From NCBI RefSeq assembly GCF_000803065.1, contig NZ_JSXI01000069.1, forward strand, positions 1-64,000: DNA of 64,000 nt. Reading direction: 5' to 3'. A program made the position numbers and the translations under genes. The DNA is from Sphingomonas sp. ERG5. Its GTDB lineage: Bacteria > Pseudomonadota > Alphaproteobacteria > Sphingomonadales > Sphingomonadaceae. Below the pieces are notes generated by a model. It was not told where the DNA came from. It ran no database searches and worked only from the letters and a program-made list of their open reading frames with translations. Position 1 is the stretch's first letter; the number at the start of each line of letters is the position of its first letter. Below are positions 49,514 through 57,112 of this stretch, in pieces.

Positions 49514-49813
49514 ATGTCTGTAAAAGTGATCGCGTTCGTCACCGTGAAGGCGGGGGAAGAAAAGGCGTTCGAAGCCGCCGCCAGCATCTGTGTTGCGGCA
49601 TCACGGCGCGAGCCGGGCGTGCTCCATTATGACCTGTGGCGTGAAACCGAAGGCGAGCGCCGTTACGTGTTCAACGAACTCTATGCCGATCAGGCCGCGG
49701 CGCAGTCGCACATGGGGTCGGATCACTTCAAGGCCTTCGGCCTGGCGGCCCGCGATCTGGCGGCAGCCCGCCCAACGATTATCGCCACCACCCCGATCGA
49801 CGTGGCCGAATAG
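49514..49813 (+). CDS. antibiotic biosynthesis monooxygenase (ABM)-fold protein
   Basis: 99 residues: VKVIAFVTVKAGEEKAFEAA, REPGVLHYDLWRETEGERRYVFNELYAD and HMGSDHFKAFGLAARDL. This is the dimeric alpha+beta ABM fold found in quinol monooxygenases (YgiN-like) and heme-degrading proteins. Function of this member is unknown. AGGAG-like bases precede the ATG. It starts 123 bp inside the island and is read in the same direction as the ars genes. Confidence 0.88.
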   Translation: MSVKVIAFVTVKAGEEKAFEAAASICVAASRREPGVLHYDLWRETEGERRYVFNELYADQAAAQSHMGSDHFKAFGLAARDLAAARPTIIATTPIDVAE

Positions 49814-49983
49814 AATCTCGCCGCAAACCGAGGCCATTCCGCCGCGCGCTCGCGTGCGGCGGCCCGGGCGCTGACAGACAGCAGCAAAACGCCACTTTCA
49901 GCCGGTCCCAGCGAAAAACGAGAGACGCCAAGGCGGTCGCCCGTGCTTGAGCGCGAGCAGGTAATCATCGTTGCAATCATCCT

Positions 49984-50007
49984 ATATATCTACCAATGTG
50001 GATATAT
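49984..50007. promoter_or_regulatory. ArsR operator
   Basis: ATATATC-taccaatgtg-GATATAT: 7-bp perfect arms with a 10-nt spacer. The right arm covers the arsR start codon (ATG at 50006), so repressor binding would also block initiation. Confidence 0.65.
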
Positions 50008-50338
50008 GGAAAACGATTCGGCCATCGCCGCCCTGGCTGCGCTTGCGCAGAGCACTCGCCTCGACGCATTCCGCTTGCTCGTCCGGCATGAGCCCGCCGG
50101 TCTGCCCGCTGGCGAGGTCGCCAGGGCGCTGGGCGTTCCGCAGAACACCCTGTCGGTGCATCTGGCGACGCTCGCGCGCGCCGGGCTGGTCCGCTCGGAA
50201 CGGCGCAGCCGCGTCATCAACTATCGCGCCGATCTCGACCAGGTGAAGGAGCTCGCGCTGTTCCTCGTCAAGGACTGCTGCGGCGGCGACGCGGCACTGT
50301 GCGCGCCATTGATCGCCGAGCTTACTCCCTGCTGCTGA
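50006..50338 (+). CDS. arsR: ArsR family arsenic-responsive repressor
   Basis: 110 residues from the ATG at 50006 (MENDSAIAALAALAQSTRLD). The winged helix is LVRHEPAGLPAGEVARALGVPQNTLSVHLATLARAGLVRSERRSRVINYRADL. C-terminal cysteines VKDCCGGDAALC and the final TPCC could hold As(III), as in the C-terminal type of ArsR sensors; the classical ELCVCDL helix is absent. It begins the ars operon, with arsC 7 bp downstream. Confidence 0.93.
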   Translation: MENDSAIAALAALAQSTRLDAFRLLVRHEPAGLPAGEVARALGVPQNTLSVHLATLARAGLVRSERRSRVINYRADLDQVKELALFLVKDCCGGDAALCAPLIAELTPCC

Positions 50339-50345
50339 GGTCATC

Positions 50346-50762
50346 ATGGTTCAGGACATCATAATCTATCACAACCCCGAATGCGGGACGTCGCGCAACA
50401 CGCTGGCGATGATCCGCAACGCCGGGATCGAGCCGCACGTCATCGAGTATCTGAAGACCCCGCCGTCAAGGGCGATGCTGTCGTCACTGATCGAGCGCAT
50501 GGGGATCGCACCGCGCGCGCTGTTGCGTGAGAAGGGTACGCCCTTCGCCGAGTTGGGCCTGGACGATCCAGCGCTGGGCAGCGAGGCGCTCATCGATGCC
50601 ATGATGGCGCATCCGATCCTCATCAACCGGCCAATGGTGGTTTCTCCGCTCGGCGTCGGTCTTTGTCGCCCGTCGGAGGCGGTGCTCGACCTGCTGCCCG
50701 CGCCGCAGCACTCGCTGTTCATCAAGGAGGATGGCGAGATCGTGGAAGCGACGCGGCAATGA
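50346..50762 (+). CDS. arsC: arsenate reductase, glutaredoxin-coupled (ArsC/Spx family)
   Basis: 138 residues: IIIYHNPECGTSRNTLAMIRNAGIEPHVIEYLKTPPS with the single catalytic Cys of HNPECGTSRNTL, MGIAPRALLREKGTPFAELGLD, and IINRPMV-type LINRPMVVSPLGVGLCRPSE. It reduces arsenate to arsenite with glutathione and glutaredoxin. Its stop overlaps the start of the next gene. Confidence 0.95.
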   Translation: MVQDIIIYHNPECGTSRNTLAMIRNAGIEPHVIEYLKTPPSRAMLSSLIERMGIAPRALLREKGTPFAELGLDDPALGSEALIDAMMAHPILINRPMVVSPLGVGLCRPSEAVLDLLPAPQHSLFIKEDGEIVEATRQ

Positions 50763-51286
50763 CGATCGCCCTTCGCGCGGCCCGGCTCGATGATGCGGCG
50801 GCGATCGCCGCGATTTACGCCCATCATGTTCTGCACGGCACCGCGACCTATGAGACGATCCCGCCATCGACCGAAGCCACGCGCGAGAAAATCGCGCATA
50901 TCACGGAGAAGGGCTGGCCCTATCTGGTGGCCTGCGAGGATGGGATTGTGCTGGGCTATGCTTATGCAACCCAGTTTCGCGATCGGCCGGCTTATGCCTA
51001 TGCCTGTGAGGACAGCATTTATGTTTCCGTGGATCATGCACGCCGTGGGATTGGCGGCGCGCTTCTGGCGGCCCTGCTGATTGCCGCCACGAACCATGGC
51101 TTCAGGCAAATGGTGGCGGTGATCGGCGGCGGCGAACCCGCCTCCATCGCGCTGCACGCGGCGCTGGGGTTCGAGCAGGTCGGCCGCCTCCCCGCCATGG
51201 GCTGGAAGGCGGGTCGCTGGCTGGACAGCGTCTATATGCAGATAATGCTTGGCGAGGGGGCTTCGACGAACCCGGCGGGTCGTTGA
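50759..51286 (+). CDS. GNAT N-acetyltransferase, arsinothricin/phosphinothricin type (ArsN1)
   Basis: 175 residues with the ArsN/Pat pattern: LRAARLDDAAAIAAIYAHHVLHGTATYETIPPSTEATREKI, VLGYAYATQFRDRPAYAYACEDSIYVSVDHARRGIGGALLAALL (acetyl-CoA loop ARRGIGGAL) and MVAVIGGGEPASIALHAALGF. Members acetylate the amine of phosphinothricin or the arsenical antibiotic arsinothricin. It overlaps arsC by 4 nt (ATGA) and acr3 by 4 nt, so it is an integral part of the ars operon, which favours the arsinothricin role. Confidence 0.9.
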   Translation: MTIALRAARLDDAAAIAAIYAHHVLHGTATYETIPPSTEATREKIAHITEKGWPYLVACEDGIVLGYAYATQFRDRPAYAYACEDSIYVSVDHARRGIGGALLAALLIAATNHGFRQMVAVIGGGEPASIALHAALGFEQVGRLPAMGWKAGRWLDSVYMQIMLGEGASTNPAGR

Positions 51287-52335
51287 GCAGCATGGCCAAG
51301 CCCGCCATGCCGGTATTCGAGCGCTACCTCAGCCTCTGGGTCGTCCTGTGCATCATCATCGGCATAGCGCTTGGCTTTGTCATGCCCGGCCTGTTTGCGG
51401 TGATTGCCTCGGCGGAGGTCGCCAGGGTCAACCTCATGGTCGCGGCGCTGATCTGGCTGATGATCGTGCCCATGCTGCTGAAGATCGACCTGGCCGCACT
51501 TGGCTCCGTGCGACAGCATTGGAAGGGTGTCGGCATCACCCTCTTCATCAATTGGGCCGTGAAGCCCTTCTCCATGGCATTGCTCGGCACGCTGTTCCTG
51601 GGCTGGCTGTTTCGGCCGCTGCTGCCGGCGCCGGAGATCAGTTCGTATATCGCGGGGCTGATCCTGCTCGCCGCCGCGCCCTGCACCGCCATGGTGTTCG
51701 TGTGGTCCAACCTGTGTGAGGGCGACCCCACCTATACCCTTAGTCAGGTCGCGTTGAACGATATCATCATGGTATTCGCTTTCGCGCCACTGGTCGGATT
51801 GCTGCTCGGTGTCGCATCGATCACCGTGCCCTGGGACACATTGCTGATCTCGGTCGCCCTCTACATCGTCGTGCCGGTCATCGTCGCACAGATCATCCGT
51901 CGTGCGATCCTGTCAGCGAGCGGGCAGCCCGGGCTCGATCGATTGCTTGGCCGCCTGGGTCCAGTATCGCTCATCGCGCTGCTGACGACACTGGTGCTGC
52001 TGTTCGGCTTCCAGGGTCAGGCGATCATCGCGCACCCGCTGGTCATCGCGCTCATTGCCGTGCCGATCCTCATCCAGGTCTATGTCAACGCCGGTCTCGC
52101 CTATTGGCTCAGCCGCCGCTTTGGCGTTGCCTGGTGCGTCGCGGCGCCCGCCGCCTTGATTGGCGCCTCCAACTTCTTCGAACTGGCCGTCGCCGCCGCG
52201 ATCAGTCTGTTCGGCCTTGATTCCGGCGCGGCCCTCGCGACGGTCGTCGGCGTGCTGGTCGAGGTTCCGGTCATGTTGTCGGTGGTCAGGATCGTGAAAG
52301 CGACCAGGCCCTGGTATGAGCAAGGGATTGCCTGA
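51283..52335 (+). CDS. acr3: arsenite efflux permease, ACR3 family
   Basis: 350 residues, ten transmembrane helices. The TTG at 51283 overlaps the stop of the upstream gene (TTGA); ATG at 51292 is an alternative. ACR3 features: FERYLSLWVVLCIIIGIALG, PLLPA..ISSYIAGLILLAAAPCTAMVFVWSNLCEGDPTYTLSQVALNDIIM (conserved Cys in APCTAMVF) and AALIGASNFFELAVAAAISL. It extrudes As(III) as the proton antiporter of the operon. Its stop overlaps the arsH start. Confidence 0.96.
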   Translation: MSSMAKPAMPVFERYLSLWVVLCIIIGIALGFVMPGLFAVIASAEVARVNLMVAALIWLMIVPMLLKIDLAALGSVRQHWKGVGITLFINWAVKPFSMALLGTLFLGWLFRPLLPAPEISSYIAGLILLAAAPCTAMVFVWSNLCEGDPTYTLSQVALNDIIMVFAFAPLVGLLLGVASITVPWDTLLISVALYIVVPVIVAQIIRRAILSASGQPGLDRLLGRLGPVSLIALLTTLVLLFGFQGQAIIAHPLVIALIAVPILIQVYVNAGLAYWLSRRFGVAWCVAAPAALIGASNFFELAVAAAISLFGLDSGAALATVVGVLVEVPVMLSVVRIVKATRPWYEQGIA

Positions 52336-53075
52336 TGTCGCGTCTCCGCATTCTGTCCGATCCGCACCACCTGCCCGCGCTCGATCACATGTCGGTGCGG
52401 TCCGATCTTGCCGTCGGCCTTGGCCCCGTCGATCCCCCACCCAGAATATTGCTGCTCTACGGCTCGCTTCGCGAGCGATCCTTCAGCCGCCTCGCCGTCG
52501 AGGAAGCCGCGCGGCTGCTCATTCTGTTCGGCGCGGAAGTGCGGATATTTGATCCGTCCGACCTGCCACTGCCCGATCAGGTGCGGGATGACGATCACCC
52601 CGCCGTGAAGGAGTTGCGGGATCATGCGCTCTGGTCCGAAGGCATGGTCTGGTGCAGTCCCGAACGGCACGGCCAGATAACCGGCATCATGAAGATGCAA
52701 ATCGATCATCTCCCGCTGCAATTTGGCGGCATGCGCCCGACGCAGGGCAGAACGCTCGCGGTGATGCAGATATCCGGCGGATCGCAATCCTTCAATGCGG
52801 TCAACTCCCTACGTCTGCTGGGCCGCTGGATGCGCATGATCACCATTCCCAACCAGTCGAGCATCGCCATGGCGTTCAAGGAATTCGATGACGACGGACG
52901 GCTGAAGGCATCGAGCTATTACGACCGCATCGTCGATGTGATGGAAGAGTTGTTTCGCTTCACCATTCTGACCCGCGCTCATGCCGCACAGCTGGTCGAT
53001 CGCTATTCGGAGCGGAAGTCCGAAGCGGCCAAACGCGACGTCGCGGACGATCTTGCATCCCGTTCGGTCGCCTGA
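52335..53075 (+). CDS. arsH: ArsH, NADPH-dependent FMN reductase / organoarsenical oxidase
   Basis: 246 residues: ILLLYGSLRERSFSRLAVEEAARLL (FMN phosphate loop GSLRERSFSR), EVRIFDPSDLPLPDQV, WSEGMVWCSPERHGQITGIMKMQIDHLPLQFGGMRPTQGRTLAVMQISGGSQSFNAVNSLR and MFKTVPNQSSIAMAFKEFDD-like QSSIAMAFKEFDD. ArsH oxidises trivalent organoarsenicals and quinones. Start overlaps acr3 by 1 nt (TGATG). The last 25 codons are duplicated at 54546-54618. Confidence 0.95.
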   Translation: MSRLRILSDPHHLPALDHMSVRSDLAVGLGPVDPPPRILLLYGSLRERSFSRLAVEEAARLLILFGAEVRIFDPSDLPLPDQVRDDDHPAVKELRDHALWSEGMVWCSPERHGQITGIMKMQIDHLPLQFGGMRPTQGRTLAVMQISGGSQSFNAVNSLRLLGRWMRMITIPNQSSIAMAFKEFDDDGRLKASSYYDRIVDVMEELFRFTILTRAHAAQLVDRYSERKSEAAKRDVADDLASRSVA

Positions 53076-53325
53076 ATGATATCGATGCGGCGCTGAAGAA
53101 CGGCAGCTTTCGCATTCTCTAAAACCCCAAGCGAGCCAGCCGCTCGGCCAGCCTTCGCCATTAAAGCGGTCTGTCGGCTTGCGGCCCAAAAACCACGAAG
53201 GTCCCTCCCCTTCCCCCTGACACCCCATCGCGTCCTCATGAACTTCTTCGAGATGCCGGCTGGAAGGTGAGACACAGACCCCGCGAGGCCGCAACCGTCA
53301 TATTCCGGCTCAATCAAAGAGCCCT

Positions 53326-53357
53326 GAAATTAAAGGGACACGAAATTAAAGGGACAC
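53326..53357. repeat. 16-bp tandem duplication GAAATTAAAGGGACAC x2
   Basis: Two exact adjacent copies, followed by AATACATAATTA. Such GGGACAC / ATTAAAG sequences are often found beside REP-associated transposases, but none is present here. Confidence 0.6.
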
Positions 53358-53385
53358 AATACATAATTAGCACGCTGGATTATCA

Positions 53386-53616
53386 ATGATCCGGCCGGGC
53401 GGCGGACGCCGCAGCGTGATCGCGGTGGGCGATGGGACAGGCGCGGTGATCGGCACCAACACCTATGACGAATATGGCATCCCGGGCGCGGGCAATATCG
53501 GTCGGTTCCAATATACCGGCCAGGCATGGCTATCGGAGCTGGGCCTCTATTATTACAAGGCGCGGCTCTACTCGGCGACGCTCAGCACTTCATGCAGACC
53601 GAGGATGTATAGGTAG
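53386..53616 (+). pseudogene. Rhs/YD-repeat core, C-terminal fragment
   Basis: The frame encodes RSVIAVGDGTGAVIGTNTYDEYGIPGAGNIGRFQYTGQAW and LSELGLYYYKARLYSATL. This is the end of an Rhs core (tyrosine-rich YTGQAW...YYYKAR motif), followed by a frameshift where the DPIG-type motif should be (the sequence continues as TTCATGCAGACCGAG out of frame). The toxin C-terminus and the bulk of the core are missing. Confidence 0.85.
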
Positions 53617-53625
53617 GAAATAATC

Positions 53626-54009
53626 GTGGAAAACGATTTGGAAGATCGGCGTATCCAAAAAAACGGGATGGCGAGATTTGTTATCGCGATCGTTGTTTCT
53701 CCCATTTTCTTCATTTTTTTGCATTTCAATCAACCAGAAAGAGGCTTCATGATCATGTCTCTTGCTGGGGTTTTTGGTGCGGTCCTTTATGTAAAGAGGA
53801 ATTTGATGAAGAAGATGTATTTCATAGCAACAATTACGATACTATTTTTGATACAGCTTACCGCAATTATTATTTTTGACCCGTCCACGAAGGGGTATCC
53901 AAGTATCGTCGTACTTCCGTTCGCCATCGGAGATCTCTTTCTTGTGCTCACAGCCGTTTTGGCTGTGGGGAAACTGATTGATAGCTTTGGAGAACGGCGC
54001 ACGCGTTAA
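53626..54009 (+). CDS. small membrane protein, possible Rhs-associated immunity gene
   Basis: 127 residues with a GTG start at 53626, preceded by an AGGAA ribosome site. Four transmembrane helices (VIAIVVSPIFFIFLHFNQPE, GFMIMSLAGVFGAVLYVKRN, MYFIATITILFLIQLTAIII, GDLFLVLTAVLAVGKLIDSF). Clearly lower G+C than the surroundings. It follows the Rhs fragment directly, as immunity genes do. No homology is recognised, so immunity is inferred from position only. Confidence 0.6.
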   Translation: MENDLEDRRIQKNGMARFVIAIVVSPIFFIFLHFNQPERGFMIMSLAGVFGAVLYVKRNLMKKMYFIATITILFLIQLTAIIIFDPSTKGYPSIVVLPFAIGDLFLVLTAVLAVGKLIDSFGERRTR

Positions 54010-54057
54010 ATCGCCGCTAATGACCCAGTTGCGGGCACTCCCCTTTCCAGCGATGTT

Positions 54058-54495
54058 GTGCGGATGAGCCGGCTTGGCGCGATCATATATGGTGTGGCGA
54101 TAGGGGGGATCGCCCTGCTCTTTGGGCGCATGGCGTTTGACGCATGTCTTTATCTTTACGAGGAGAATACCGGGGATCAGTTCGCGCTTGCGGTCACTGG
54201 CTGGCTAATCTCAACGCTCGGCCCGATCGCACTGTCGGCATGTGTCTGGCTGGTGGTTCGGCGACTGAAATCACGATGGCTCTTGCATCTAACCTTCATT
54301 CCGACGGCAATATTGATTTGCAGACAGGGAGGGTATCTATTCTTTTATGGGGCCGGGGTGTCTGGCGTGAATTCACCTGAAGGCTATGCGCTGTTGATGG
54401 CGAGCGCCTTTATGCTTCTAACGGTTCTCGTCCATACGGCAGCGCTTATCGTGGAGGTTTACAGAAAGGTCACGCAGCGGGTGAGCCACGGCTAA
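54058..54495 (+). CDS. small membrane protein, second gene of the Rhs-linked pair
   Basis: 145 residues from the GTG at 54058 (ATG at 54064 is possible). Four transmembrane helices (LGAIIYGVAIGGIALLFGRM, LAVTGWLISTLGPIALSACV, LLMASAFMLLTVLVHTAALIV and a short one near SRWLLHLTFIPTAILICRQG). Family not recognised. It follows the gene at 53626 by 48 bp and may be a second orphan immunity or an unrelated island gene. Confidence 0.55.
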   Translation: MRMSRLGAIIYGVAIGGIALLFGRMAFDACLYLYEENTGDQFALAVTGWLISTLGPIALSACVWLVVRRLKSRWLLHLTFIPTAILICRQGGYLFFYGAGVSGVNSPEGYALLMASAFMLLTVLVHTAALIVEVYRKVTQRVSHG

Positions 54496-54545
54496 TCACT
54501 CCTGAACATTCGCCGCGAAAAAGCACGCTTCAACCTGCCAGCTGG

Positions 54546-54618
54546 CTGTTCGGAGCGGAAGTCCGAAGCGGCCACACGGGACGTCGCGGACGATCCTACA
54601 TCCCGCTCGGTCGCTTGA
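54546..54618 (+). pseudogene. orphan copy of the arsH 3' end
   Basis: 73 bp similar to the end of arsH (53005-53075). The same reading frame survives: SERKSEAATRDVADDPTSRS then VA and stop, with 3 substitutions against arsH. It abuts the glycosyltransferase tail (stop codon at 54622) with a 3-bp gap. It suggests that a second ars unit once ended here. Confidence 0.8.
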
Positions 54619-54621
54619 TCC

Positions 54622-56193
54622 CTAGCGCTGGAGAACCGCCGCACACCCCGCGACACCGCCGACATCGCGGCCCCGCTTCAGCAGCGGCGTGACGATGTCG
54701 GGATCGCAGCTGGCGAGCATTTCCGCTTTGGCATTCGCGCTGTTCTCCAATGCGGTGGTCCAGCCGATCGACACGCCCCGGCCCTGCCACAGCAAGCGAT
54801 AGGCGAGCAGCACTGGGGCATAGTGCAGGTCCTCGTCGCGCACGAAGCCGGGGTCGACCACGGTGATCGCGCGTCCCTGTGGCCCGAGGCGATCGAACAG
54901 CGCACCGTAACGGGCGGCATTCCTGCCCTCATAGGGCGGGTCGATCAGATAACGGCGCGTGAGGGCGCTCTGGCCCGCGGTGAACAGCGCGAAGGCGCCG
55001 ACCGCGACCAGCCCTGCCGCGCGGATACGGTAACGGGAATTGCCGGCGGCGTGCGCGGCCGCCAGTCGTTGCAGGAGCGTGCGCAGCGTGATCGCCGCGG
55101 CGATCGCCATGAAGGGCAGCGCGGGCAGGATGTAATGATGCAGCTTCGATGCGGCGAGCGAGATCGCAACCAGCATCGTAACGATGATCGACAGGCTGTA
55201 GAGCAAGGCGGCGCGCGCGCGGCCCTGTGCCTGGATCAGCGCGACGGGGGCGAGGATCAGCAGCAGCGGCGCGGCGACATAGCCGGCCCACAGGATGGCG
55301 AGATAGAAAGTGGCGGGCTTGCGTGCGCCGATGAGCGATTGCGCGAAACGGCCGCCCGCGTCGTTGTGCCAGCTGGCCAGCAGATAGCCCGGCGTCTCGA
55401 TCTCGCGCACCGCAAGGAACAGGAGGATCGTCGCGGCGATCGCCGCGCCGGTCGCGGCCCAGGCCCAGCCCCGCCACAGCCGTGCCAGGCGCTGCGTCAG
55501 CAACAGGTAAAGGCCGACGCCAAGGCCCGGGACGATGCCCGCGACGCTCTTGGTCAGGATCGCGCCGGTCACGCACAGGCCGATCAGCGCGAGCGTGCGT
55601 CCGGCCGGGCGGCGGTGGTGCAGCGCGCCGAACAGCAGCAGGAGATAGGCGGTGGAGAAGAAGACCAGCAGCGCGTCATAATCCGCGGTCCGCGCGCCAT
55701 GTTCGCCGAACAGGCCGGGGCTCGCCGCGAGCAAGGCCGCCGCCAGCGCCGCGGTCCAGATCGAGCCGGTGGTGCGCCGCACGAACATCATGACCATGGC
55801 CAGCGTGCCCAGCGTCGCGATCATGCTCGGCAAGCGCAGCGCCCAATCTGATTCCCCGAACAGGCGCACGCTGCCCACCATCAGCCAGATGAGCAAAGGC
55901 GGCTTGGTGTTCCACAGATCGGGTTCACCGCGATAGGTGGTGACCAGGCTGAACCCGTTGCGGTTCATTTCCAGCGCGTTGACGATGTTGCGCGATTCAT
56001 CCCACAACAGGATCGGCAATGGCCGTGCATCGAGAAACAGAAACAGGCCGGTGATCAGCAGCATCGCGGCGATGATCAGCCGGTCGCGATGACGCAGGCC
56101 GGCGCGCGCTGGCCGGTCCACCGGAAGCGTGTCGCCCTGGGAAATCCGCGCCATGAACATGCCGGCAAGCGTTACGCGCGCATGGTTACCCAT
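54622..56193 (-). CDS. PMT-type (ArnT-like) glycosyltransferase
   Basis: 523 residues, about eleven transmembrane helices with the catalytic first periplasmic loop LLWDESRNIVNALEMNRNGF (WDES; acidic residue for sugar transfer), RGEPDLWNTKPPLLIWLMVG, and GARTADYDALLVFFSTAY. It belongs to the dolichol/undecaprenyl-phosphate-mannose or ArnT group that transfers lipid-linked sugars to lipid A or proteins. Its 3' end is duplicated at 49259-49390. It is transcribed away from the Crp/Fnr gene, which lies 30 bp beyond its start on the same strand. Confidence 0.88.
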   Translation of the reverse strand: MGNHARVTLAGMFMARISQGDTLPVDRPARAGLRHRDRLIIAAMLLITGLFLFLDARPLPILLWDESRNIVNALEMNRNGFSLVTTYRGEPDLWNTKPPLLIWLMVGSVRLFGESDWALRLPSMIATLGTLAMVMMFVRRTTGSIWTAALAAALLAASPGLFGEHGARTADYDALLVFFSTAYLLLLFGALHHRRPAGRTLALIGLCVTGAILTKSVAGIVPGLGVGLYLLLTQRLARLWRGWAWAATGAAIAATILLFLAVREIETPGYLLASWHNDAGGRFAQSLIGARKPATFYLAILWAGYVAAPLLLILAPVALIQAQGRARAALLYSLSIIVTMLVAISLAASKLHHYILPALPFMAIAAAITLRTLLQRLAAAHAAGNSRYRIRAAGLVAVGAFALFTAGQSALTRRYLIDPPYEGRNAARYGALFDRLGPQGRAITVVDPGFVRDEDLHYAPVLLAYRLLWQGRGVSIGWTTALENSANAKAEMLASCDPDIVTPLLKRGRDVGGVAGCAAVLQR

Positions 56194-56223
56194 TCCCTAA
56201 TGCCGCTGCGCGCGGGGCAGGTT

Positions 56224-56931
56224 TCAGGCAATGGCGCGGCCGACCGAGAAGTCCTCACCCGAGGCGCGGCGGATTTCCTCAACCAGCCGCGCGACCGACA
56301 GGACCGAAAGCGCGCGGCCCTGCTGCGCGATGATCCCGAGCCGTGCCAGCCCGCCAAATTCGCGCGTGACCGCTTCGCGGTGCGACCCGACCCGCGACGC
56401 GATCACCGAATGCGTCGGCGCCGGCTCAAGCAGCGCCCGATCGTCATGAATGCCCGCCGCATTGGCGAGGCGAAGGAGTTCGCACTGGATTCGCGCGGTC
56501 GCCGCCATGGTCGACATTTCGAAATGCCGTTCGGTCAGGCGCCGGATCTCGTTGGCGAATTGATGCGCGAGCCACAGGCCGGCGCCGGGGATCAGGCGCA
56601 GGATATCGAGGAAATCATCGCCCTTCACCTGCACCAGTCGACTGTCCTGGCGCGCGATAACGGTGGCCGAACGCGGCCGGCCGTCGAGCGCGGCGAATTC
56701 CCCGAACAGCGATCCAGCGCCGATTTCGCGGATGATCATTTCGCGGCCGCGCGCCGAGATCATGCTGACTTCGACCAGCCCGTCAATGACGAGATAGGCG
56801 TCGCGGTCGGTCGCGCCGGTGTCGATGATGATCCGGCCACGCCGCGCGCTCAGCGCGCGACCGCGCTCGATCATCACCGCGCGAAGTTCATCGGGCAGCG
56901 CCGTGTCGGCGATCATGTCGCTCGCGGACAT
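56224..56931 (-). CDS. Crp/Fnr family regulator with cyclic-nucleotide-binding domain
   Basis: 235 residues. cNMP-binding barrel at about 15-130: RGRIIIDTGATDRDAYLVID, and the phosphate-binding cassette GSLFGEFAALDGRPRSATVIARQDS (the GE......RSA core that contacts the cyclic nucleotide is intact). The dimer helix and C-terminal winged helix follow (THSVIASRVGSHREAVTREFGGLARLGII). No Cys cluster, so not Fnr-like. It is divergent from the FAD oxidoreductase-cyclase-like-decarboxylase genes and may read their signal. Confidence 0.93.
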   Translation of the reverse strand: MSASDMIADTALPDELRAVMIERGRALSARRGRIIIDTGATDRDAYLVIDGLVEVSMISARGREMIIREIGAGSLFGEFAALDGRPRSATVIARQDSRLVQVKGDDFLDILRLIPGAGLWLAHQFANEIRRLTERHFEMSTMAATARIQCELLRLANAAGIHDDRALLEPAPTHSVIASRVGSHREAVTREFGGLARLGIIAQQGRALSVLSVARLVEEIRRASGEDFSVGRAIA

Positions 56932-57112
56932 ATCCGTTTCCCCCCCATGGTCGTTTTCCGCCTGCTCCCCAGCTGCGGTTAGATGGGCCAGGGTACCGGT
57001 TCGCGGTCAAATCGGAAAGCCGGCGCGGCTTTTGTCCCACATCGGTTCTGTCTCGTATCGGGCGTTGTATTACGCCCGGCATCGCTTCAAGATCTGCGCG
57101 GGGGACTTGGAG

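Larger units (their letters stand above)
53076..53625. other. island spacer with mobile-element remnants
   Basis: Apart from the Rhs fragment there is no intact gene. Immediately after arsH, an in-frame tail (AALKNGSFRIL, stop) resembles the end of some other protein. The 16-bp tandem repeat at 53326-53357 and the Rhs fragment indicate rearrangement. No recognised transposase is left. Confidence 0.5.

Noticed and set aside
53003..53317. Minus-strand frame with WGVRGKGRDLRGFWAASRQT
   Set aside because: Possibly a remnant, but no family is recognised and it overlaps arsH; not supported as a gene.
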